From contig NC_135563.1 of NCBI RefSeq assembly GCF_964340395.1, positions 18,678,151-18,742,150 of the forward strand: a DNA stretch of 64,000 bases. The letters are read 5' to 3'. Both the position numbers and the translations under genes were made by a program. Below, piece after piece: positions 40,595 through 51,423 of this stretch. Origin of the DNA: Glandiceps talaboti (taxonomy: Eukaryota; Hemichordata; Enteropneusta; Spengelidae). The notes under the pieces are model-generated. The model made no database searches. It was not told where the DNA came from and worked only from the letters and a program-made list of their open reading frames with translations. Numbering within the stretch: position 1 is the first letter of the stretch; every line of letters begins with the position of its first letter.

Positions 40595-41507
40595 TTGGAT
40601 TTAAAAGCAAAGCTGTGACACCAAACTGAAACTATCCTGCCTAAATCTCCAACTTTTGAGGAAGGGACAACGAGATATTGAGCAGCCAATCAACTAATGG
40701 TCGATCACAACACGTCAGTGATTTATTCCATATAGAGCCTCGCATCACTACGTCACAGCTATAACTCCAAAGGTTCACGCACCAGTAACATCCAAACAAA
40801 GTCGACACAATTAACCAAAGATGTCGACTAATGATATGTAACCTTCAGATATATGGGACAAGACATAGATAGACATAGATTTTATTTTCATGGTCCTTTT
40901 CATGTGATACCCTTCAATAGTTTTCAATGCGGCATACACTTACATACTTAAAACGACTTAGGAACAACTCCGGTAAAGTTTCCCCATAACTTTACGTCTA
41001 CAAAAGTTTGTCACCCAACTTCATTTTCAATACTTCAATGTGTACGTAGGGATGTGGGATGGGGGTGAGGGATACCTCCCTGCATGGTATACAATACATA
41101 TACTTTTTGACTACAACACTCTGATGAGTCCAATCAACGACAGCCAGTTATAAACTGAATGTCCCCAATGTGGTCTTTAACTGTGAGTGGAGGTGTATAA
41201 AATCGTAATGATACTGCATAGGAACTAGACTGTCAAGATATATAATCTAGTAATCTAGTTCTCAAACAAAACGCACAGAAGATAGAAATGGTCAAAAGAA
41301 ACTTGTGTGTAAAGCAATTCATCAGACCACTACTAGAATTCGCCTCTGAAGCACGACGATATGCATGGCATGGCTACAGACGTCGACAGGCGTCACATTG
41401 ATCACTAACTACACAGGGAGCCCGGATACCGGTTTGTTTTTCACAAGAAACGACAAAGAAATAAACAGTAACACTCACAAACATTCATACTCAACAAAGC
41501 CCACACA

Positions 41508-41513
41508 TTTTAT
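41508..41513 (-). promoter_or_regulatory. possible polyadenylation signal for ARH3-like copy B
   Basis: Minus-strand AATAAA about 600 bp beyond the copy B stop. Other ATTAAA variants lie closer, so the assignment is uncertain. Confidence 0.2.
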
Positions 41514-41645
41514 TAAACATCAACATTTTTATATGTATCAGAAAAAGATATGTTTCCAGAAATTTCCCTGATCTATGTTAACTTACAAAATGAGTCAATA
41601 TAAAGGACAAAGAAATCAAAGAATACGACAATTCACAAATAATAA

Positions 41646-41676
41646 TCGTCGTAAACCACAGCCTCTTTTACGGCAC
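41646..41676 (+). repeat. 31-bp dispersed motif, copy 1
   Basis: TCGTCGTAAACCACAGCCTC continuing to TTTTACGGCAC. The identical 31 bp occur reversed at 62958-62988, and a three-mismatch version occurs at 44640-44670. GTAAA at one end and TTTAC near the other are partly self-complementary. It is probably the conserved core of an interspersed element. Confidence 0.7.
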
Positions 41677-42108
41677 TACCCAAGATATACCGTCAAGAGG
41701 TGTGTCACAAGAAAAATAAGGTCAGGTTTGTGAGAATGTAAATAACAAGATAATAAATGAATGGTTTTTATAACATTCTGTGAAAATGTAACCTGGGAAT
41801 TATGATTCTTTCATGTTAATGATTATGATAATTACATAATTAAATGTATATCATACCTCTATATTAGTTAATAAATAGTCAGCTCTGTTGAATGAATGAT
41901 CGTCAACATTACATATAGTACATTACAGTTTCTTTAAATAAGGGAACTCGATTTTTATCACATGATTTGTATTAAAATATCACCACATTGAAACAGGTGA
42001 ACAGTACATTAATATTCAAATGTGATAACATAATCTGTTCAAGTTGATGACGTCACATGTCATTCTGGTTGTACATAAATGATACAAGTTCTCTAAATGT
42101 CTTTTAAT

Positions 42109-45100
42109 TTAGATTTGGAAGCTGTACGTGCCACAACTTTCTTTTTCTGTGATATGTTCATAAAACTGATTTGCATACTGCACCGCATCATCCATGCCCT
42201 CACAGCATGTCTTCCAATTCTCAGGAATACTCTCCATCCCATAATATGCACCAGCAATGGCACCTGCCATGGTTGCTATGGTATCAGTATCTCCACCCAA
42301 TGATATTGCATGTGTGATTGTTCTGACAAGGCCATTGGTGGATGTATTTGGAGTGGGTTTTAGACAGTGTAGAAATGAATATATCGCAGTAGGAACTGAT
42401 TTGTGTGCAGATATACCATTACCTGAAATAAAACAAAATTTTCGATGAAAGTTGGGTGACAGCATGTTAGATTACTAGATTATATATCTTGACAGCATGT
42501 TATCTAGCTGAGACAATGTGTTTCCTATTCGCAATTTCGAAGGTAATTTCTAGATCTTTCTACTTTCGCATATAGAGAAGAGGAGTTCAACGAAGATATA
42601 CAGGTAGCTGTGGATAACACGGTTCATTTCCGTTTTGCATATTATAGTTTACTGAACGTTACTCACCTAGCATTTCGACAACTGTATCTATTGTTGGTTC
42701 TTGGTCAGCCATAAGATCTCGAACCTTCTTTAATTTGACACAGTAAGGTTTGATAGTCATTTTTTCCGATGGAATGACGTCACTTTCTTCCTTGTCGACT
42801 CTAAAAATAGAGAAAATAATGATTTCATGCTCTTTTTTTAATAGAAAATTTCCCCCTTTAATGAGTTCAAATTCATCGAAGCATACCATAACGTTCTCCT
42901 CTGAACGTAAAATTTAAAAAGAAGAAATCATCTATTAATTTGTACTTGCAATTTTCTAAAAAAAAGTGTACACAATTTGTGTAAACGAACAACTGTTTCA
43001 TCATATATCTTACCTTTGCGAATGTTCGCCTTCAATCACATCCATATATTCTACAAGTGTGTTTATGAACTTTTCTGAATCCAAAGGACTTCCATCATGA
43101 CGTAAAGCTAGATGTACTGCAGCACATTGTAAAATTGCTCCATTGTAACCATAGCAATGAGAATGCGTCAGAAGGGTCGTCTCCTTGGCAATCTGTTAAT
43201 ATTGAAATACGTAATTGACAATTTGTCCATATATGTCATCAAATATACCCGTCTGAAACAAAGTTGCACTTTCATTCTAAAGATGGTCGCCCTTTAAGAT
43301 GGCCGCTATGACGTTGCACCACAATGCCATGTATGGCATCAATTGGATAATTTGCTGGATTGTGATACCATATAGGTTGCGTACAATGTATGAGATGAAC
43401 AAAAAGTTGCACTAAAATAATTTGAAGCGGTGTATTTAAATTAATATTATGTGTTAGCTATTAGCTACTACGATTCAATATTACATGAATGAAACTCTAC
43501 ACTATAACATTAAAAATGTATGGACAGTAGCACCATGAATAAATTATACTGCGTTATCAAATACATGTACATTTTTATTCCCTGTGTAAAGTCATAGACA
43601 GTGGAGTCCCCTACAGTGTCTATGGTGAAGTCAACAAACCATCCCATAATTACAGTTTGTAACAATAGTAGATATTGACAAGCTGTGACTCACCCTCTGC
43701 ATTTCTTCGAAATCGTGATATGCAAATAATGCCACGGGTGCTACTCTCATTGCACCACCGTTGCCATAGGAACCCTTGCCATCAAATTGATCTTTGGCTG
43801 GTTTGTACACATCCTCTAAAGATGGGTCAAGTAATTTATCAAAAACAGTGACAACAGTTCTACCGTATCCACGGAACGGTTCTCTCACGTATTCCCTTGC
43901 AAACCTACAATAACAAAGTTTGAATATTCTGGTTGAAATTATACGCAAAACACCTCATTCTACATACTACACTTCTTCCATCATAGTTAACACCGTAACT
44001 GTAAAGGAAGAGGTACATTCACTTCTGACATTTTATAAAACAAAAAGATTTGTATTCAACTGCTAGACAACTCTCATTCATTTGTGTGTTCATTCATCCG
44101 CTACTAGAAACTTTTGAGGCCTGAGGCGGAGAATAGTCAGTGCTTACAGATGGAATAAGTAGGTACTTAAATCTGACGATGCCCCGTTCCTTTTCAAAAT
44201 CGAGTTCTGACTTACTCTGTCTGCAAGCAGGACTACCCGAGGAGAGCGCTGCAAATAATAAGACATTGATCCATAAGACAGTAAAACGTTTCTAAGATGT
44301 CATCATTTACCTTCCAGCTATGTCTCTAGCGTTGTATCCTTTGTTCTTAATCAATGATTCAGCAATTGACCTGGCCATAGCTGTGTCCCCTGCAAACTGC
44401 AATTTACCTGTATGATTGTTTATAGAAAAAAACAGATGCGAAATAGATGTAGTAGCAGCGGAACTCAAATAACATTATTGAAGATCCCCTGTAAGAGTGT
44501 ATTGAATGATTGGGATCATATGCTAATTCGTAATCGAATTAATGATGCTATATATAGAGATAACTATATGTATAGCGACGTACAGAAAGTCCTTGCATAT
44601 CAAACAAGAAAAAAAGTACATCTAGGCAATTCTCCATCATCGTCGCAAACCACGGCCTGTTTTACGGCACCGTTCTTAACGTGCCGTCCCACTGGTTTTA
44701 TTTCGAACTGTAGCGGAAGAAATGACAAGATTTTTTCTTTAACTCTTTTCAACAGACTTATGGCAAATGAGTGTTGTACAAAACGACAAATTCTTGCATT
44801 CCATGAGTCAAATTAGTTAGTTGTGATATCGATACCCTAAGCTCGGAAGACATGCTCACCAGGCTTACAGCAAAATGCATGAAGTGTGTTGGAATAAACA
44901 TGATTGATATTAGAAAAAAAATCGAAAAAAACTTCTTCTCCTGGAAAATTTTCTCACTAGGCCACACATCACAATTTTGAAGTTTATTCAATCATTGCCA
45001 ATCTTATTTCTAGATGACTGCAGGTAGAGGTTCTCTGCACTATGCAAAAACGTATTTGACATCAAACAAGTTAAAGTATGACGAATGTATAAAAGTGAGA

Positions 45101-45742
45101 GGTGTATATATATACCTCGTCGCGCTCTACAAATAAACCTTTCATGTCTATCCGCATCGCATCTTTTCATTGTGATACGTTTAAAGAGAACTACTGCATC
45201 TTCGAGGTTGAAGTTTAATGACTAGTGCACTCGTCAAAGAAATAAGTAAATTTGACCTCATAAATTGTACACACCTGGCTGGAAGAAGTTCACCGAAGCA
45301 GATAAGATATATTACTGAGCACTTTCCTCACCTAGTAATTTGAAAAGTGTTCAGTTTGTGTAATTTGTGATCTTGAGATTCTACAGGGATATAATTTTAA
45401 TATGCCTGGCAACAGCATACTGTGTACAGATGTACAAGTACACAGGGGAAATACAAGTGTTCTAGCCAGAAAAAATTAAAACAGTAAACGGTGCGGTTCT
45501 CACGCTTTTTGTTAACAGCAAATGTTAACTTACAGAAACCATGCACTTTATAACTGTTACCAAGAGTAACCATGCCAACATTTAGTTGATACAAGTGGTA
45601 TACATGTGAGATCAAGCTGGCTGTTTGTAGTTTTCCCAGTTCCTATCAATGATCATTGCAAACAATTAGACCTCCAAAGATCTCTAAAGATTACTTACTT
45701 GGAATATTTGCACTAAAATGAATTAGGTTTAGCTGATCAGTG

Positions 45743-45793
<51 letters not shown>

Positions 45794-46682
45794 CGGCTAT
45801 ATAGCTGGTACGCACGATTGAGAAATTCAATAACTTCTTGGTGACGGCTTTTTTTGTAAAATATATGCTGAAGGTTATTCAGATGTTTAATACAAAGGTT
45901 GTAATTGTCAATTTGATTAAAATCTGATGCAGGAATACGGTCAATGATGGGACGGGGCTATGGGAATGAGCGCTTCTGTTCTCCCAGAACAAGATCGAAA
46001 ACAAACAACAGCATACGAAGGAAACAAAATAAATAGCGCAATCGGGCCGTATTCACCACGGATGACATTGGATTTTAATCAGATTAGTAACTATCCTAAC
46101 AGGTGAATCCTCGGTCAAAATGTAAGTGTTCAATCTATAGGTCAAAATTTTCGAATGGGTTTTGAAACTGTTTACTGTGAAGTTACCGGTATCTATAAAT
46201 TATCTTCACATCGACGTTACACTGCAGTGTCTTTACAATAAAATCTACAGAATAAGAGGTTTCCTCTTTGTGCTGTTTACGAGGTAACTATCCTTAAATG
46301 ACCTTGCGAACTAATTTCAACATATTTACCTCAGCAGTATGGAGGGGCGGTGCATACTACCCTAGAAAAGAATATGATTTAGTATGGGCCATAAATAAGC
46401 CCTCACTTCAAGGAGAAAGTGTAGCAATGTCACTGTGTCCCCTATACACGAAAGGGATTCTGGTCAAAAGGGGTTGTCCAAAGTTGAAATGACTCTATGT
46501 CTGATCGAAGTTACTGAACAAATTAAGACCGGGTCGAGTTAGTGTTTGTTTCCATCCGAAGAACTAGGAATGGAAACTAAAGAAAGTTATAGAAGTGAGA
46601 TGAAAACAGGGTGTATAATCATTCAAGGAACTAAATTCAGAGTCTGTGGAGATGAAACGTTTTTGTATATATATGTATATAT

Positions 46683-46726
<44 letters not shown>

Positions 46727-47299
46727 ATAACCCGGCTTCCGTGGTGATCATACCTCAGTATTAGTAATTACAAAAATGCAGAATTCCCTGCCAACATGTT
46801 TACCTCTGTGATTGCTTTATATCCTTTCCCGGGTTCTTAAATTAACTATTTTCCAGGAATACTTTGCACACTACACCTGTGGGTACCATTGTGAGGCAGA
46901 TTTGATCATTTATAAAATAAGGGACACATTATTTTGTTTAAAGAAATTAGTGAGTAAGGGAAATGATATCGCAATGGTGTCAGAAACGATAAATAAAAAC
47001 AAAGCAATACAAACAATCTAAACGAAACAATAAAATAAAACTTTGTGGCAGATTTTACAATATTTTTGCAATATTCTCCACGACTCAACTTGTTAAGAAA
47101 TAGAGTATCGGGTTAGATTAACCAGTTTCCTACCTCTTTTGGAAAACGCGTTTTCGGGTGACTGAACGTGTTCGACCACAGCTGTATATTCCGCAACACC
47201 AAATTCGAAGTCCAACCCTAATACGTTACCAGCCACGGCAGCAGCCAAACATCCCCGAAACTTCGATAACAACTTTTCACTCGTACCAGATAGTGCCAT
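42109..47299 (-). CDS. ARH3-like protein, copy B (probable inactive paralogue)
   Basis: Six minus-strand coding exons: 47299-47134, 44407-44311, 43904-43694, 43192-43014, 42800-42667 and 42422-42109. They have the same phases as copies A and C and give 366 residues with no frame break. Family features kept: Glu32 in the FEF segment, ADP-ribose-loop residues GSYGNGG at 132-138, LTH before GYNGAILQ, and LGGDTDT at 304-310. Odd: the metal-binding Thr-Asp-Asp of exon 2 reads Ala61-Gly62-Asp63 (GCA GGG GAC, where A and C have ACA GAT GAC), and the conserved Gly-Asp is Gly24-Asn25. In characterised ARH3 enzymes the Thr-Asp-Asp side chains bind magnesium, so hydrolysis is probably lost or weakened while ADP-ribose binding could remain. 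The open frame, splice sites and conserved fold argue against an ordinary pseudogene. The C-terminus is slightly longer than in A. Confidence 0.85.
44640..44670 (+). repeat. 31-bp dispersed motif, copy 2 (diverged)
   Basis: Matches the motif at 41646-41676 with three substitutions. It lies in intron 1 of copy B. Confidence 0.6.
45744..45794. repeat. (ACA)n microsatellite
   Basis: A pure ACA array of about 17 units within intron 1 of ARH3-like copy B. Confidence 0.95.
46665..46722. repeat. (TA)n microsatellite
   Basis: A TA-rich array with GTATAT and CATGTA interruptions, then about 16 pure TA units. It lies in intron 1 of copy B. Confidence 0.93.
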
Positions 47300-48558
47300 C
47301 TTTATACTTTATATTGTTCAATTCAATCTTTCAATGGCAATACCAAGACCTGCCAATTTGACGACGACCGATGTTTAGCTCTCTTATAATTTGAAATTTC
47401 GATGTACATGGATGGTTTTGAGACCAGGGGGAACTACTTATCACGACATTGTAAATGTCGGCTTATAATGCTTTCGGAGTCATCAGCTCAAGAAATTAGT
47501 TTAACTTATTTCAGGGGAGAGTATGTTTGCTGTGACCATTTCTTGCCATCAATGACCAATGTGATATACCGTACGTTTCCACAGATTTTACCAAGTTTTC
47601 GATGTAATTCATTTTTTGAAGAAACAAATTTCCTTAGGTGTACGCCCCCGGAATGCCATGTGTATGGGAAAATGTCACTTTCAAGGTGAATTTTACTAAC
47701 TATTAGAAAGGTGGTATATTTTGGTAGAAAGAAGTATATATCAAACGGTATCTAAAAGTGCCATAGGTGATTTGTCATAAGTAACTGTGGTGTAGGGAAA
47801 AGATAGTGTTAGTGTACAATAAAAGGCCAGGCTGACCTCAGAGGGTAAAGACACGTCCTGTCGTTCTTCTCAATCTCGCGCGAAGTGGTAGCTGATACAT
47901 TGTCAAGGCCGTGTGCACACCGTGTCTTTACAGACACGCCTGAACTTATATACAATAAACATTATTTTTGAGTGCAGTCCCCGGGATGATAAAAATCCCA
48001 GAAAAAAAGTTACGATTATTGTAGCTAGTGTGAATTTGGAACAATCTTTTTACACTCGAAGTTCGGAGCACAGACATGCGCCATCACACTGTTGAACGGT
48101 ATAAATTCTACGTCGAAAACCAAATTCTCACGTGCCTTTCCTATACACAATAGGGTGAAAACCTAGAGCTTTCAGAAAGAGCCAGGACTAGTGCTTCGCA
48201 TGTCCATTCAAAAAGGGATCATGTATATTTGAAAAGGAACCAGCGCAGACAAGTTGGCTGATTTTTTCCTATCTGTTTCAGTTGATATTCAGGGAGGCCT
48301 GAAAAAGTCGCTATCCCTTTTTCGACTGGTAGAGACTTGTCTTTTTCTTGGCTGAATGAAGACAAATCCTGGGGAATTATATCAAATTACATATTTCAGC
48401 TATTTTCATATTAGGAAATTATCTAAGTAAAAATGGATTCATAGTTACTAGAATTGCATGTGTAGGTAATCCTATCAATTCTAAAGTGTGAACAAAAACC
48501 TGAAATATCATCCACATGTACCCATGTAATTAAATGATTTCATCCATATATTTTACAT

Positions 48559-48591
48559 GTTATTTATTTATTTATTTATTTATTTTTTTTT
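48559..48591. repeat. (TTTA)n microsatellite
   Basis: Six or so TTTA units grading into a T run, immediately before the retroelement-like tail. Confidence 0.9.
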
Positions 48592-48720
48592 GAGGGGGGA
48601 ATAAAGTTTCACTTTCATTTGACTCTGAAATTTCCTGATAAGGATCAATAAAGTTTCATTGTATTGTATTGTATTGTATTGTATTGTATTGTATTGTATT
48701 GTATTGTATTGTATTGTATT
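48592..48720 (+). mobile_element. 3' tail of a truncated non-LTR retrotransposon with (TGTAT)n terminus
   Basis: A short A+T-rich 3'-UTR-like segment containing two AATAAAGTTTCA boxes (near 48600 and 48647) ends in about 12 pure TGTAT pentanucleotides from about 48658 to 48720. A short unique segment with AATAAAGTTT and a short-repeat 3' tail is the usual structure of 5'-truncated non-LTR (LINE) insertions. No reverse-transcriptase sequence remains, so the family cannot be named. A plain microsatellite next to chance AATAAA is the alternative. Confidence 0.45.
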
Positions 48721-49566
48721 GACCTTGGAGATAACATCTACATTTGTCTACTCTCTTTACAAATAAATGTCTTATACTTCTTTCCAAACTGGAAGTATGA
48801 CTTCATCATGTGTTACATACATTTTATTTTCCTTGGAAATCAAACTTCTTAAATAGAGGTTTTTTGGATATGTTTTTTCTCTGAGGGACATATAACTTCC
48901 ATTCCAGATAAAACTCGGATATATCAGGCAAAGAATAACAGGTTAGATGTGTTTAAATAAATTCCCAATCCTTCCTAAATAAATAACAGGTGGGGTATTT
49001 ATTTCAAAGACGATGATAACAGGTGTACACCCAGTAACAGTCATCTTACAATAACTATATACAATCAACACATACAAAAGATTAAAACAATGACATATAC
49101 TGAACACATGGTTGGAAAAATAAATTTTACGAATATTTACAATTGATATATCCAAAACAAATCACAAGAAATAAAATAAAACAAATTAAGTCATTGCAAA
49201 CTGGCATAAAAGTGCTTTTCTAAACATTTGGTTAAAAATATCAGCGTCAATTTTGAACCATTTTAGTTTTCATCCGACAAAAATGGTTTTTACTTTTAAC
49301 GGAATCTGATTTGTATCGCTAAATTGAAACATTTCTAACAAATGTCATCAAATCGAGAAATGGAAGAATTTTTGCTATAATAGTAAAATACATTAAAGTG
49401 GCACTAAAATACAATAAAGTGTCAATAAAATAGCCTTTGTAAAATTACATACTGGCTTTATATTCACAGCACTACACACTACTACATACTGATTTGTTGA
49501 AGTTGATTGTGCTGTCTGAAACAATTATCAATTTTGGCCAATTAAGTTAGAAGAGGGAAGAGGTGG

Positions 49567-49583
49567 GGTGGGGGGGGGGGGGG
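49567..49583. repeat. poly-G tract
   Basis: GGTGGGG followed by a run of 12 or more G. Such tracts could form G-quadruplexes and are prone to length error in assemblies. A similar tract of 12 G lies near 50341. Confidence 0.9.
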
Positions 49584-50089
49584 TCTGAGACCTAACTGAA
49601 AGGAAATTAATTTTTCATCCTACACTGAACTGTTGATCTTGCCTCTCCTAAGACAAAGCTAAGTGGTCTGAGGACAAAGTGATTAGGTTAGAAACAGGCA
49701 AATCGGGTCTAAACATGATTATTTCATAAAAATTTGAAAGTTAAAACATAAAGTGGATTCATTTGGAAATTGGTGGGAATGTTTCTGGGGATGTTGAGAT
49801 GAAGATATGTAATGGAAATTCAGAATCAAGTCTCCAAAGTATTCTAACATATCATACAAATTCTGTATGGTAACAAAATGGCTGGTATTCTGATAACATT
49901 TATGTCCCATGTAATATGTAATCACTTTGCAAGCTTTGAGAGATAAGGTCCAAAAACACACACAGGATCAGGTGGGTACAAGATATACAACTGTTCGTCA
50001 TTCCATACCCACCTGAAGACTATATTCAATGTACAAGAGCATAGAAAATCAGAAGAAGCCAGACTCAAGGGCTAGGAACACACAAATAT

Positions 50090-50095
50090 TTTATT
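50090..50095 (-). promoter_or_regulatory. possible polyadenylation signal for ARH3-like copy C
   Basis: Minus-strand AATAAA about 500 bp past the copy C stop codon. It is the nearest canonical signal I could find. Confidence 0.3.
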
Positions 50096-50597
50096 CGCAG
50101 CGAAAGCATTAAACATTTTTACAATGTAGTGGGTGGTGACAGTACTTTCTGTACAATCATAAATGTCTAGTGATGCGAATATGTTGTACTAGGATCATCC
50201 TCATTGAATTTTACTGCATAAATTACTGCAAAAAGATGACACAATGATGGACTGATGTTTTTACTGATTGCGTCCAAGATTGATGATAAGAAGAAACTGA
50301 TGACTAGTGTAGCAGTGATGTAGATAACAGCCAGTAGCTGGGGGGGGGGGGGTCAAGTAAAAACATAGGTGTGGTTCTGATTACAAACCTTCAACAAGTA
50401 ACTGGTTAAGTATTGAACTTTATGTTACATACAGAAAATAGTCCTTGACAAAGAACTATTATTTACATCATTCTGCATGACTTACCTGTTGTATAGATTA
50501 TACTAAAAATTTACTAAAAAAATTAAATTCTTGCATATATCATGCACATCAAAAACATTAATGTTTATCAACAATTGCTATCAAATCACTTCCTACA

Positions 50598-51389
50598 TCA
50601 CTTTGACTCTGAACTTTCTTTTTCTGTGACATATTCATAAAATTGATTTGCATACTGCACCGCATCATCCATGCCCTCACAGCATGTCTTCCAATTCTCA
50701 GGAATACTCTCCATCCCATAATATGCACCAGCAATGGCACCTGCCATGGTTGCTATGGTATCAGTATCTCCACCCAATGATATTGCATGTGTGATTGTTC
50801 TGACAAGGCTATTGGTGGATGTATTAGGACTTGGTTTTAGACAGTGTAGAAATGAATATATCGCAGTAGGAACTGATTTGTGTGCAGATACATCATTACC
50901 TGAAATTTTGAAAGAAATCATTATATTTAACCAACACAGAAATAATTGGATAATTCATCGTATGTGCATAGGGTCTTTTAAGGGCATAAGATTCCATGTT
51001 AGAAAACAAGTGAAAATCTACTTTGGGCTAAGGATGGCAACTGTGCAGTACCTTCTTTTGGTCAACCTCATGCAAACCATAACAGACACTGTGATTGGTT
51101 GTTGAATCCTCACCTGATATATTTCAACCAATCAATAACTGACTTTATCATGAAAGGCACAACTCTGACCAGAGATTAGTAAAAAATACATTTTCAACAA
51201 AAACCTTTTACGTTTTGTATAAAGTTTCAAATTTATACATAGAAAGATGAGATTAATAGCGTACATACATACATACATACATACATACATACATACATAC
51301 ATACATACATACATACATACATACATACATACATACACATACATACATACATACACACACATACACACATACATACACACACACATACA

Positions 51390-51423
<34 letters not shown>

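Larger units (their letters stand above)
47300..50089. other. intergenic region between ARH3-like copies B and C
   Basis: I see no coding exon here. The stretch should hold the copy B promoter at its left end and the copy C 3' flank at its right. It also contains a retroelement-like tail at 48592-48720 and a poly-G run near 49571. No promoter element could be placed with confidence. Confidence 0.5.

Noticed and set aside
28207-51105. Similar + strand open frames at 28207, 42257 and 50734 beginning MAPAMVAMVSVSPPND
   Set aside because: They lie exactly opposite exon 6 of the three ARH3-like genes. Their resemblance is the shadow of the conserved coding strand.
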